Source: Rhizobiales bacterium dw_265 (lineage in GTDB: Bacteria; Pseudomonadota; Alphaproteobacteria; Micropepsales; Micropepsaceae). From it: a stretch of DNA of 64,000 nucleotides. The first letter of the stretch is position 1. The number at the start of each line of letters is the position of its first letter. Location: the NCBI GenBank assembly GCA_018449595.1, contig JAAVUU010000003.1:310001-374000 (forward strand). Direction: 5' to 3'. Both the position numbers and the translations under genes were made by a program. The notes beneath the pieces are model-generated. The model saw nothing but the letters and a program-made list of their open reading frames with translations, did no database searches and had not been told where the DNA came from. This document shows positions 1 through 8,623 of this stretch, one piece after another.

Positions 1-992
1 TGACTTACAGCCAGTGGCACCGCGGCAAAGGCCTCATTGATTTCCACTCTTTGCAGATCGGCGATGGTCCAACCGGCTCGCGCCAGCGCGTCCTGCACAG
101 CCGGCACGGGCCCCAAGCCGAACATGCCTGGCTCAACCGCAGCGATGCCATAAGCCGCCAGCCGGACGGCGGGGCCTGCGGGCAGCTTATCGGCAAAAGA
201 CCGCGTAGACACGATCATTGCGGCAGCGCCGCTATTCAGGCCGGGAGCATTTCCGGCTGTGATGGAGCCATCCGGCCGGAAAGCCGGCCGCAATTTCACG
301 AGACCTTCGAGCGTGGTTTCCGGTCGTGGGGCCTCATCGTGCGCAAAGAGAGTGGAGCCTTTCTTGCCGTCGATGCTGACCGGCACGATCTCGGCGTCGA
401 ACAGGCCCGCATCCCGGGCCTTGGAAAAGGCGAGTTGCGAGCGTAGCGCCCACTGGTCCTGCTGTTCCCGGCTAAGGCCGGCGGATTTTACAAGATCTTC
501 TGTGTGCCAGCCGGAATGCTGGCCGGAAAAGGCGTCCTCCAGACCGTCCCGCAACATGCTGTCGAAGATCTCCGCCGGGCCCATGCGATAGCCCCAGCGT
601 CCACCGTCAAGCAGATAGGGCGCCCGGTCCATGTTCTCCATGCCGCCTGCCACCGCCGCCGCGTAGCGGCCGAGGAGCACTTCCTGCGCGGCGCTCACGA
701 TCGCCTGGGCGCCTGAGCCGCACACGCGATTCACGGTGAGGGCGGGAACGGACACGGGCACGCCGCCGCCAAGCGCTGCCTGCCGGGCGGGATTCATGCG
801 ATTTCCCGCCTGGACGACATTTCCCATGATTACGGCGCCGATTTCGGTTGGCGCGAGGCCGGCCCGGCGAATGGTTTCCCGCACGACAGTAGCGCCGAGC
901 TCCGTCGCTGGCTTGGATTTGAGGGCACCGTTAAAGGCGCCGATCGCTGTCCTCACGGGCACGGAGAGCACGATGTCCAGGGATTGGGTCAA
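1..992 (-). CDS. Thiolase (acetyl-CoA acetyltransferase family), C-terminus cut by window edge
   Basis: Reading leftward from TTG 992, which is preceded by a strong GGAGGAAA ribosome site, an open frame runs to the edge. It encodes about 330 residues of a thiolase. Visible marks are the N-terminal PVRTAIGAFNGAL segment, the nucleophile-cysteine motif NRVCGSGAQAI near residue 90, and the NEAFA motif near the left edge. The last 60-70 residues, including the C-terminal CxGGG cysteine, lie outside. Thiolases cleave or condense acyl-CoAs (beta-oxidation, acetoacetyl-CoA formation). The gene is divergent from a TetR regulator and shares an operator-bearing intergenic region with it, so it is probably controlled by that regulator. 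The substrate cannot be read from sequence. Confidence 0.9.
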   Translation of the reverse strand, partial: MTQSLDIVLSVPVRTAIGAFNGALKSKPATELGATVVRETIRRAGLAPTEIGAVIMGNVVQAGNRMNPARQAALGGGVPVSVPALTVNRVCGSGAQAIVSAAQEVLLGRYAAAVAGGMENMDRAPYLLDGGRWGYRMGPAEIFDSMLRDGLEDAFSGQHSGWHTEDLVKSAGLSREQQDQWALRSQLAFSKARDAGLFDAEIVPVSIDGKKGSTLFAHDEAPRPETTLEGLVKLRPAFRPDGSITAGNAPGLNSGAAAMIVSTRSFADKLPAGPAVRLAAYGIAAVEPGMFGLGPVPAVQDALARAGWTIADLQRVEINEAFAAVPLAVS

Positions 993-1054
993 ATTTCCTC
1001 CATCCGCGCGGGCCTTGGCGCCTCGGGAGGTCTGAAACCTCGCGCGCCGACCGT

Positions 1055-1078
1055 GTGACCAATATTTGTATGAGTCAC
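1055..1078. promoter_or_regulatory. Operator 1 of the TetR regulator (thiolase/TetR divergent promoter)
   Basis: A 24-bp inverted repeat has half-sites GTGACCA and GAGTCAC around a 10-bp spacer. The outer five bases of each half (GTGAC/GTCAC) are identical to those of the site at 1762-1785. A minus-strand TTGACA at 1082-1087 lies beside it and would place the thiolase -10 inside the operator. This position fits repression of both divergent genes. Confidence 0.7.
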
Positions 1079-1110
1079 CAATTGTCAACGCAACAGGAAG
1101 ACATTAATTT

Positions 1111-1749
1111 GTGCGCCAGATGGAAAAGAAATCGAGTGGCTCCGTTACGGTCGACGCGGGACAGCGGGGACCGGCTGAACATGAACGCCGCCAGCAAATT
1201 GTCGCAGCCGCGAAGCAGTATTTTCAGCACTATGGATATGAAAAGACCACCGTCGCCGAACTGGCCGAGGCGATAGGCTTTTCAAAGGCATACATCTACA
1301 AGTTCTTCGATTCCAAACAGGCCATCGGAGAGGTTGTCTGTTGTGGCGGGCTATCCGAGATTTCGGCGGTCATCGAGGCCATAGCGCACGAAAAAAAGCC
1401 GGCGGCCGATCGGTTAAGGCTTATTTTTCGCGGTTTGGCGCGCCAAAGCTCGGACATGTTCTTCAAGAACCGCAAGATGCACGACCTGGCCGCGACAAGC
1501 TTCCTGGAAAACTGGCAGTCCTCGCGACGCCATCGTGAAAAGCTCACGAATATCATCGAGGAACTGGTGCGCGAGGGCCGGGCGGCGGGCGAATTCGAAC
1601 GTAAGACCCCGCTGAAGGAAACAGCCAAGGCGATCATGGAAGCCCTCGACCTGTTTCAGCATCCCGTCCTACTCCAGCATCGGCTGGACACCGCCGACGA
1701 AGATGCGGTGCGGATGGCAAATCTGGTTCTCCGGAGCCTGGCACCCTAA
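1111..1749 (+). CDS. TetR/AcrR family transcriptional regulator
   Basis: 212 residues from GTG 1111, chosen because AGGAAG lies 10 nt upstream; the in-frame ATG at 1120 is too far from it. Residues about 25-70 form the TetR helix-turn-helix (QIVAAAKQYFQHYGYEKTT... IGFSKAYIYKFFDSKQAI). The rest is a helical ligand-binding domain with a C-terminal region like TetR_C proteins. It is flanked on both sides by copies of the same inverted repeat: one in the divergent thiolase promoter, one in front of the efflux operon. It is therefore very likely a local repressor of the thiolase, itself and the RND pump, released by a substrate of that pump or pathway. The ligand is unknown. Confidence 0.92.
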   Translation: MRQMEKKSSGSVTVDAGQRGPAEHERRQQIVAAAKQYFQHYGYEKTTVAELAEAIGFSKAYIYKFFDSKQAIGEVVCCGGLSEISAVIEAIAHEKKPAADRLRLIFRGLARQSSDMFFKNRKMHDLAATSFLENWQSSRRHREKLTNIIEELVREGRAAGEFERKTPLKETAKAIMEALDLFQHPVLLQHRLDTADEDAVRMANLVLRSLAP

Positions 1750-1761
1750 AAAAAAGCAGTT

Positions 1762-1785
1762 GTGACCAGTTGACAATATGGTCAC
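1762..1785. promoter_or_regulatory. Operator 2 of the TetR regulator, upstream of efflux operon
   Basis: A perfect inverted repeat, GTGACCA-N10-TGGTCAC, with a consensus -35 (TTGACA, 1770-1775) inside its spacer. A bound dimer would block RNA polymerase. It matches operator 1 in half-site sequence and in the 10-bp spacer, which supports a single regulator acting on both. Confidence 0.75.
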
Positions 1786-1824
1786 TCGTATCCAGCTTCC
1801 CTCCGAGGGCCATCGGAGGCGAAA

Positions 1825-2028
1825 ATGTTTATCGGCTATCTGCCGTCACTTCCCCTGGAAGACGGGGAACGCGGCGTCGAAACGCAGCTGTGGCGCAAGG
1901 CCATGGCGTCTGCCTCGTCAATCGCCGTAGCGGTAGGAAATCTCTTTCGTCCAGCGAATAGCGTCCCGCAGGCAACCGGCCTGACGGCATACGGCTTGGA
2001 GAAAAATATGGGGGCGGCGCCATGCTAG
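1825..2028 (+). CDS. Possible small leader ORF in front of the efflux operon
   Basis: A 67-codon frame from ATG 1825 with a well-placed GGAGG (1815-1819, 5 nt spacing). It ends in a TAG that overlaps the start of the membrane fusion protein by 7 nt. I recognise no domain and there is no clear signal peptide or membrane segment. The good ribosome site and stop/start overlap make translational coupling to the adaptor gene possible, since that gene's own ribosome site is weak. It could equally be untranslated leader. Confidence 0.3.
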   Translation: MFIGYLPSLPLEDGERGVETQLWRKAMASASSIAVAVGNLFRPANSVPQATGLTAYGLEKNMGAAPC

Positions 2029-3257
2029 TCACGCCCCCCAGGTTTTTGGGCAAGGGCGCAAGGCGCCGGACTTTCCGGATTGTGCCCGCCAATCGCTGGA
2101 TCGCCGCTGGCTGCGCGGTCGGTGTGGTCCTGGCTATCTGGCTGATCTATTCCCATGCGGGTGGCGACACATCAGCGGGCGCGGCGCCAGCAGCGCCACA
2201 GGTGGTGACCAGCAAGCCATTGGTCCGCAAGCTGGATTCAAAACTGGGCTTTCTGGGTCAGTTCTCGGCGGTCGATCAGGTCGAACTGCGCGCCCAGGTT
2301 GGTGGCACCCTTGCCGAAATACATTTCAAGGACGGCGACATCGTTCATGCCGGCGATCTGCTCTTCGTCATCGATTCGCGTCCCTATGACATCAAGCTTG
2401 CCCAGGCCAGGGCGCAACTCGTGACCGCGAGCGCCAAGCTTGTGCTAGCCAGACAGGAACTGCGCCGCGCCAACTCTCTGTTTCAACAGCAGGCCGGCAC
2501 GGCCGAGAATCTGGATCAGCGAACTGCAGACCAATTGAGCGCCCAGGCGGCGGTGGAAGATGCCCAGGCCGCGATCCGCGATGCGCAATTCGATGTGACG
2601 CACTGCAGGATCACGGCACCCTTCACCGGACGCATCGGCGCACATCTGGCTTCCGTCGGAAGCCTTGTGGCGGGCAGCCGCGCTGCTTCCAGCCCGACGA
2701 CATTGCTAGCGACCCTGGTGTCGCTGGATCCCATCCATCTCGACTTCGACATGAGCGAGACCGATTTTCAGGCCTATACGCAATACCGCACCCAACTTCG
2801 CGGTACTGGCGCCGACAAGGTGGAGATCGCGCTGAACGGGGAAACGGCCTATACCCGCCAGGGCAGTCTCGATTTCCTGAACAATGTGCTGGATCGTTCC
2901 AGCGGCACGCTGCATGCGCGCGCGACGGTGGCGAACCCAGATCTTGCTATCACGCCGGGCCAGTTCGCCCGGGTAGAGTTGGTTGCAAGGCCGCCGGTGC
3001 CGACGCTGCTGCTTCCCGATGCGGCCGTCCTGCCCGACCAATCCGAACACCTTGTCATGACCCTGTCTGACGCCGGCACAGTGACCCCCAAGCATGTGGA
3101 GGTCGGAGATCTGCGGGGCGGCCTGCGGGTCATCCGGTCGGGACTGAGCCCGAACGATCATGTGATTATTGACGGCATCGCCTATGCCACGCCGGGGACG
3201 AAGGTTGCCGCCCGGGTCGGCCAAATCCGCTACGCCAATGACGCGGGCCAGGACTGA
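2022..3257 (+). CDS. RND efflux periplasmic adaptor (HlyD/AcrA family)
   Basis: 411 residues. An N-terminal signal anchor (about residues 28-45) is followed by the membrane fusion protein pattern: a first beta strand with FLGQFSAVDQVELRAQVGG, a biotinyl-lipoyl-like domain (GGTLAEIHFKDGDIVHAGDLLF), a coiled coil about 125-185, the second lipoyl half (ITAPFTGRIG) and beta-barrel and membrane-proximal domains. It should link the inner-membrane pump encoded next to an outer-membrane channel. The pump gene begins 15 nt downstream. No outer-membrane factor gene is present here, so a TolC-type channel must come from elsewhere. Likely repressed by the TetR protein. Confidence 0.93.
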   Translation: MLVTPPRFLGKGARRRTFRIVPANRWIAAGCAVGVVLAIWLIYSHAGGDTSAGAAPAAPQVVTSKPLVRKLDSKLGFLGQFSAVDQVELRAQVGGTLAEIHFKDGDIVHAGDLLFVIDSRPYDIKLAQARAQLVTASAKLVLARQELRRANSLFQQQAGTAENLDQRTADQLSAQAAVEDAQAAIRDAQFDVTHCRITAPFTGRIGAHLASVGSLVAGSRAASSPTTLLATLVSLDPIHLDFDMSETDFQAYTQYRTQLRGTGADKVEIALNGETAYTRQGSLDFLNNVLDRSSGTLHARATVANPDLAITPGQFARVELVARPPVPTLLLPDAAVLPDQSEHLVMTLSDAGTVTPKHVEVGDLRGGLRVIRSGLSPNDHVIIDGIAYATPGTKVAARVGQIRYANDAGQD

Positions 3258-3271
3258 GCCGGGATCCACCG

Positions 3272-6200
3272 ATGCGCTTGACCCACTTCTTCATCGACCA
3301 CCCCCGCTTTGCGATCGTGTTGAGCGTCTTTGTCACCCTATTCGGGCTGGGCGCACTGCTGGTCCTTCCTGTCGCCCAGTATCCCGAAATCGTGCCGCCC
3401 ACCGTGCAGATAACGACGTCTTATCCCGGTGCATCGGCGGAGACAGTGGCGCGCACGGTCGCCACGCCACTCGAACAACAGATCAACGGCGTCGAAGACA
3501 TGCTCTATATGAGCAGTCAGTCCACGGGGGACGGCAAACTCGCCATCACGGTCACATTTCGCATCGGGACCGACCTGAATGTCGCCCAGATGCTGACGCA
3601 GAACCGCGTTCAAGATGCTTTGCCGCGATTGCCCGAGGATGTGCAGCGGCTTGGCGTGCAAGTCCGCAAGGCGACCCCTACCATCCTGCTGGCGGTTCAT
3701 CTTTTCTCGCCCGATCAGTCCCGCGACATCCTTTATCTGTCGAACTATGCCACCTTGCACGTCAAGGATGTTCTCGCCCGGCTCCAGGGCGTTGGCGATG
3801 TGCAGTTTCAGGGCGCGCGCGAATATGCGATGCGCATATGGCTTGACCCCGACAAGGTCGCGGCCCGAAATCTCAGCGCGGGCGAGGTGCTTGCGGCCTT
3901 GCGCGCGCAAAACGTCCAGGTGTCGGCCGGCGTCCTGAACCAGCCGCCCGCGCCTGGCGCATCCGCCTATCAGATAAACATCGAGGCCCTGGGCCGTCTT
4001 TCGACCCCCGATGAATTTGCCGATATCGTCGTCAAGTCGGACGACCAGGGCAGGGTGACCCGGATACGCGACATAGGACGTGTCGAAGTCGGTGCGGCCG
4101 ACTACGGCTCGACCGCCTACATGGACCACGCCAATGCGACGTCCTTGCTGCTATACGCCCAGCCCGGCGCCAATTCGCTGGCGGTGGAGGGCGAAGTCCT
4201 TGCGGCGATGAAGGACCTGCAAAAGGATTTTCCCCCAGGTGTCGATTACAAGATCATCTATGACCCCACGATCTTCATTGGAAAATCGGTGGATGAGGTC
4301 ATCGTCACGATCTTTGTGGCGATCCTGCTGGTCGTCGGCGTCGTGTTCCTGTTCTTGCAGACCTGGCGCGCCACGATTATTCCCGTCATCGCGATTCCGG
4401 TGTCGCTGATCGGGGCCTTTACGGTTCTTGCGGCCTTCGGAATATCCCTAAACAACCTATCGCTGTTCGGCCTGGTATTGGCGGTGGGGATTGTGGTCGA
4501 CGACGCCATCGTGGTGGTCGAAAATGTCGAGCGCAATATCCGAGCCGGCATGTCGCCCTTGGAAGCGGCCCACAGGACGATGGACGAAGTCGGCGGCGCG
4601 CTCATCTCCATCGCGCTCACCCTGTGTGCGGTGTTCGTGCCGGCGGCTTTCATCTCCGGCATTTCCGGTCTGTTTTTCCGTCAGTTTGCGGTTACGATTG
4701 CCGCATCGACCATCATTTCCTGTTTTGTATCCCTCACGCTTAGTCCGGCTCTCTGCGCCATCCTGTTCAAGGCGCATGATTCGCATGCCGCCATGGGCGG
4801 CAGGTTCAGTGCGTGGCATGCACTGGCGTTCGGTCGTTTCAACACCTGGTTTGAAGATATTTCGGATCGCTATGGCGCGTTGACGCGGCGGCTTGTGCAG
4901 GGCACGGCGCTGGTGCTTGCCATATATGTCGGCTTGATCGCGGTCGCTGGGTTGGAATTCTGGCGTACGCCCACCGGGTTCATTCCTGAACAGGACCAGG
5001 GGTTCCTGATCACCGTAGTCCAGCTACCTCCCGGCGCGACGCTGGACCGCACAGAAAAGGTGGTCAAGCAGGCGATTGATATCATTCTATCCACCAAGGG
5101 CATCGAGCATGTGGCGCCGTTTGCCGGCCTCGATGCCACCACGTCGACGGTCGCATCCAATTCAGGCACCATCTTCTCCGGACTGCCGTCGCTGTACAGC
5201 CATTCGCTTCCGGGCGTAACCGCCACGTCCGTTCTGGCTGACCTCCGCAAGAGGCTCTCCGTAATCAAGGACGCCTATGTCATCACGGTACCACCACCAC
5301 CTGTGCAGGGACTGGGGAGTGCCGGCGGCTTCAAGATGATGCTGGAGGATCGCGCTGGGTTGGGCTCGCGGGCCCTGGTCCAGGCCGCCAACGCCTTGGT
5401 CGTTGAGGCCAATAAGGATCCGGATTTTTCCGGCGCATTTACGCTGTTCAACGCCGGCTCGCCGTCAATCTACGCCGATATTGACCGCGTCAAGGCGGAG
5501 AAAGTGGGGCTGACTCCCACAGACGTTTTCTCGACACTGCAAGTTTATCTGGGTTCGCAGTATGTAAATGACTTCAATTACCTGGGGCGCACCTATCAGG
5601 TGGTTGTCCAGTCCGACGGCGTATTCCGGCGAGGGCCCGACGATATCGCGCGCCTGAAGACGAGGAACGGGCTTGGCGAGATGGTGCCAGTGGGCACGGT
5701 CGCGCAACTGCGGGACAATACTATTCCCTACCGCGTGCCGCGCTACAATCTCTATCCCGCAGCCGAGGTGCAGGGTGTCGTGGCGCCCGGGGTAGCGACC
5801 GGCACCGGCCTCCACCGCATGGAGGAACTGGCCAAAAAGGTGCTTCCGCAGGGAATCGGATTTGAGTGGACCGAACTTGCCTATCAGCAGCAGGAGCGCG
5901 GCACTCCGACATTGCTCGTTTTTGGCGCCGCAGCACTATTCGTTTTTCTGGTTCTGGTGGCGCAGTACGAAAGCTGGAAGCTGCCCTTGGCGATCGTGCT
6001 GATCGTGCCGATGTGTCTGCTGGCATCGGTTACCGGGCTACTGGTTCGCGGGATGCCGATCGATATCCTGGCCCAGATCGGCTTTGTCGTGCTTGTGGGA
6101 CTGGCGGCCAAGAACGCCATCCTGATCGTAGAATTTGCGCGGCAGAAGGAAGACGAGGGCGTGGCTGCCGGAGAGGCTGCGGTACATGCGGCGCGCACAC

Positions 6201-6409
6201 GGCTGCGTCCAATCCTGATGACATCCTTTGCCTTCATTCTGGGGGTCGCCCCCTTGGCGGTCGCGTCGGGGGCTGGCGCCGAAATGCGTCAGTCGCTGGG
6301 CACGGCTGTTCTGTTTGGCATGTTGGGCGTCACGGCATTTGGCCTTCTCTTCACACCAGCCTTCTACACCGTGGTGCGAAGGTTCGGCGGCGGAGGCAAG
6401 TCCTCATGA
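3272..6409 (+). CDS. RND multidrug efflux transporter (AcrB/HAE1 family permease)
   Basis: 1045 residues, full length for an AcrB-type proton-driven drug exporter. TM1 follows the start (HFFIDHPRFAIVLSVFVTLFGLGAL). The TM4 aspartate pair is seen in LVLAVGIVVDDAIVVVENVER, as expected for the proton relay. Two large periplasmic loops flank the second membrane half (YESWKLPLAIVLIVPM, GFVVLVGLAAKNAILIVEFA). The start is an ATG 15 nt after the adaptor stop. With the adaptor it forms an inner-membrane/periplasm pump for hydrophobic compounds. The substrate range cannot be inferred beyond the family. Confidence 0.96.
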   Translation: MRLTHFFIDHPRFAIVLSVFVTLFGLGALLVLPVAQYPEIVPPTVQITTSYPGASAETVARTVATPLEQQINGVEDMLYMSSQSTGDGKLAITVTFRIGTDLNVAQMLTQNRVQDALPRLPEDVQRLGVQVRKATPTILLAVHLFSPDQSRDILYLSNYATLHVKDVLARLQGVGDVQFQGAREYAMRIWLDPDKVAARNLSAGEVLAALRAQNVQVSAGVLNQPPAPGASAYQINIEALGRLSTPDEFADIVVKSDDQGRVTRIRDIGRVEVGAADYGSTAYMDHANATSLLLYAQPGANSLAVEGEVLAAMKDLQKDFPPGVDYKIIYDPTIFIGKSVDEVIVTIFVAILLVVGVVFLFLQTWRATIIPVIAIPVSLIGAFTVLAAFGISLNNLSLFGLVLAVGIVVDDAIVVVENVERNIRAGMSPLEAAHRTMDEVGGALISIALTLCAVFVPAAFISGISGLFFRQFAVTIAASTIISCFVSLTLSPALCAILFKAHDSHAAMGGRFSAWHALAFGRFNTWFEDISDRYGALTRRLVQGTALVLAIYVGLIAVAGLEFWRTPTGFIPEQDQGFLITVVQLPPGATLDRTEKVVKQAIDIILSTKGIEHVAPFAGLDATTSTVASNSGTIFSGLPSLYSHSLPGVTATSVLADLRKRLSVIKDAYVITVPPPPVQGLGSAGGFKMMLEDRAGLGSRALVQAANALVVEANKDPDFSGAFTLFNAGSPSIYADIDRVKAEKVGLTPTDVFSTLQVYLGSQYVNDFNYLGRTYQVVVQSDGVFRRGPDDIARLKTRNGLGEMVPVGTVAQLRDNTIPYRVPRYNLYPAAEVQGVVAPGVATGTGLHRMEELAKKVLPQGIGFEWTELAYQQQERGTPTLLVFGAAALFVFLVLVAQYESWKLPLAIVLIVPMCLLASVTGLLVRGMPIDILAQIGFVVLVGLAAKNAILIVEFARQKEDEGVAAGEAAVHAARTRLRPILMTSFAFILGVAPLAVASGAGAEMRQSLGTAVLFGMLGVTAFGLLFTPAFYTVVRRFGGGGKSS

Positions 6410-6544
6410 TCAAAATGCAAGAGCTTTCACTACCTCACATTGCCGTAGCCGATGTTTGCGAAGAACGGAGGCTCGGCGGTCCTGATTTCTCGAGTAGGGG
6501 AGCCGGTCAAAAGACACCCCAAAAGCCGGTTCTCTTGCGTGTGT

Positions 6545-6586
6545 GGCCCCGAATCCCACCCCCAAAATGCACCGGGGTTCGGGGCC
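6545..6586. terminator. Long GC-rich hairpin after the efflux operon
   Basis: A 13-bp stem (6545-6557 with 6574-6586, one T-G wobble) has a 16-nt loop and starts with GGCCCCGAA/TTCGGGGCC. There is no T-run, so it is either a factor-dependent terminator, an mRNA-stabilising hairpin or a REP-like element. It sits in the 220-bp gap between the pump gene and the oxidoreductase gene. Confidence 0.5.
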
Positions 6587-6630
6587 GCACTCCCCAAAGA
6601 ACAACACCAACATGATGCGAGGAAAGTAGG

Positions 6631-7743
6631 ATGAGGCACACGCTTTTCGAACCGGTATTGGTTGGCTCCCGTAAACTAAGTCACCGGATCGTGATGGCAC
6701 CCCTTACCCGCATGCGGTCCACCGTGGGCGACCTGCCGAATGACCTTATGGTCGAGTATTACACGCAGCGCGCGTCCGAGGGAGGCCTGATCATCGCCGA
6801 GTCGGCGACCGTCTCCTTGCGGGGCCGAGCCTATCTGGGCGCACCCGGCATTTATAACAACCAGCAAGCGAGCGCCTGGCGAAAGATCACCGCAGCGGTG
6901 CATGCCAAGGGTGGCAAGATATTCCTGCAGATTTGGCACGGCGGCCGTCAATCCCATCCCGATAATGAGCCCAATCACGACCTGTGTATCGCACCATCGG
7001 CCATCGCCGGTGAAGGTGCCGCACATACCATAAGCGGTTGGAAGCCAGTCGAGATGCCCAGGGCGCTGGAGCGCCATGAGATTCCAGCCATCATCGAGGA
7101 ATTCCGCATCGGCTCGCTGCATGCGCTCGAGGCGGGATTCGACGGAGTCGAACTCCATTCTGCGAACGGTTATCTCCTGGACGAATTCCTGCAGGATGGG
7201 TCGAACAGGCGCACAGATGAGTATGGTGGGCCAATCGAGAACCGCGCCCGGCTTCTTCTCGAGGTGACCCGGGCGGCTGCGAGTGTCTGGGGCTTCGACC
7301 GGGTTGGAGTGCGCATCAGCCCAAGCACCAAGTTCGGTGGTATATTCGATAGCGATCCCGCTGCTACCTTCGGCTATATCGCCAAAGAACTCGACAAACT
7401 GGACCTCGCGTACCTCCACATTATTGAACCGCGCGTTTCAGGTGACGCGGCGGTCGAAGATCAGGGCCCGGCGACGGCGGCGGCGAACCTTCGCCCACTG
7501 TTCAAGGGGATCATTATCGCTGCTGGCGGCTTCTCGCCGAAATCGGCCGAAGAGATCATCGCGGCGGGAAACGCCGATCTTGTAGCCTTCGGACGCAGCT
7601 TCATTGCAAACCCGGATTTGCCGGAGCGCATCCGTGCCGGCTTGCCTTTCAATGTCCATGATCGCGCCACTTTCTACGGCGGCGACGCGCGAGGCTATAT
7701 CGATTACCCATTTCACAATGTCGGCACCAGGAAAACCGCGTGA
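6631..7743 (+). CDS. Old Yellow Enzyme family NADH:flavin oxidoreductase (NemA-like)
   Basis: 370 residues, the family's usual length. FMN-binding TIM barrel with the typical N-terminal RIVMAPLTRMRS, the active-site strand QIWHGGRQSHP (WHxGR), GFDGVELHSANGYLLDEFLQ, and NRRTDEYGGPIENRARLLLEV. The family reduces activated C=C bonds, nitro groups or nitrate esters with NAD(P)H. It precedes the tautomerase/monooxygenase fusion and the MFS exporter on the same strand, suggesting a small detoxification operon for electrophilic compounds. The exact substrate is not predictable. Confidence 0.93.
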   Translation: MRHTLFEPVLVGSRKLSHRIVMAPLTRMRSTVGDLPNDLMVEYYTQRASEGGLIIAESATVSLRGRAYLGAPGIYNNQQASAWRKITAAVHAKGGKIFLQIWHGGRQSHPDNEPNHDLCIAPSAIAGEGAAHTISGWKPVEMPRALERHEIPAIIEEFRIGSLHALEAGFDGVELHSANGYLLDEFLQDGSNRRTDEYGGPIENRARLLLEVTRAAASVWGFDRVGVRISPSTKFGGIFDSDPAATFGYIAKELDKLDLAYLHIIEPRVSGDAAVEDQGPATAAANLRPLFKGIIIAAGGFSPKSAEEIIAAGNADLVAFGRSFIANPDLPERIRAGLPFNVHDRATFYGGDARGYIDYPFHNVGTRKTA

Positions 7744-7812
7744 AATCTGCTGCCGGCGCGATCTGATCATCGTCAGTCGGCGGCACCAACTCCATCGAAA
7801 GGTAGAAACTCA

Positions 7813-8532
7813 ATGCCGCTCGTTCGTGTCACAATGATAAAGGGAAAATCTCCCGACTACATAAAGAAGATGTCCGACAGTATTTATGAGGCTCTCGTCG
7901 AGGCGTTCCAGATGCCCGAGAACGATATGTTCCAGATCATCGAACAGCTCGAGCCAGGGGGGCTGATTTACGACCGCAATTATGGTGTAGGCAAGTCCCG
8001 CTCCGAAGACTTCCTCTTCATCAATATTGAGTCCGATGCGCGTCGCCGAGATGAGAAGGAGGCCTTCATAAGGTCTCTTTCGGAAAAGCTTGCGGCCTCG
8101 CCTGGCATCGCGCCCAACGATATTTTCGTGCGCCTTTCGGTCAATACGGTGCTTGATGACTGGTCGTTCGGCGACGGGGTGACGGCGGCGAATGGCTTTC
8201 CCGAGTTGCGAGACGCACCAGCAGAAAAGGATGTCACTGTTACAGTCTCACTTAAGTTGAAACCCGAGGAAGCAGAACAATTTTGCAACGTGATGTTGCC
8301 GGAACTCCAGAAGCAGACCCGGGTATTCAAAGGCGTGAAATCCGCCAGGGCGGTAAGGCAGGCCGAAGATCCGACCCGGCTGTTGTTTATCGATGTCTTC
8401 GCTTCGCGCAAAGACGCCGACGCTTATTTCGAGTGGCGCAGGGCAACCGGCGCTCTCGATTTGTTGGCCACACTGCTAAGCGAGCCGCCGTCGGTCGAGA
8501 TATGGCCGGTCAATGCTGGCAACGTCGGCTGA
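7813..8532 (+). CDS. Two-domain protein: tautomerase + antibiotic biosynthesis monooxygenase-like domain
   Basis: 239 residues. The first ~125 residues match the tautomerase superfamily: Met1-Pro2 leaves the catalytic N-terminal proline (MPLVRVTMIKGKSPDYIKKMSDSIYEALVEAF), and a typical C-terminal part reads IAPNDIFVRLSVNTVLDDWSFGDG. Residues ~138-235 resemble a YgiN/ABM ferredoxin-like domain (VTVSLKLKPEEAEQFCNVML, LLFIDVFASRKDADAYFEWR). Such domains usually occur as separate small proteins. It lies 69 nt after the Old Yellow Enzyme gene, so it probably acts on the same compounds. The fusion call is from sequence pattern only. Confidence 0.75.
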   Translation: MPLVRVTMIKGKSPDYIKKMSDSIYEALVEAFQMPENDMFQIIEQLEPGGLIYDRNYGVGKSRSEDFLFINIESDARRRDEKEAFIRSLSEKLAASPGIAPNDIFVRLSVNTVLDDWSFGDGVTAANGFPELRDAPAEKDVTVTVSLKLKPEEAEQFCNVMLPELQKQTRVFKGVKSARAVRQAEDPTRLLFIDVFASRKDADAYFEWRRATGALDLLATLLSEPPSVEIWPVNAGNVG

Positions 8533-8623
8533 TAGACGCTCTGGGTAGAGAAACGATCTCATACGACGGGCCGCTCGGATGCGTCGTCGATGCGGGTATC
8601 CGCAATAGAAAATCGGAGTGTTC

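Noticed and set aside
6406-6615. 69-codon frame overlapping the RND pump stop (ATGA)
   Set aside because: No domain, proline/arginine-rich composition and a long hairpin inside it; the overlap alone is weak evidence.
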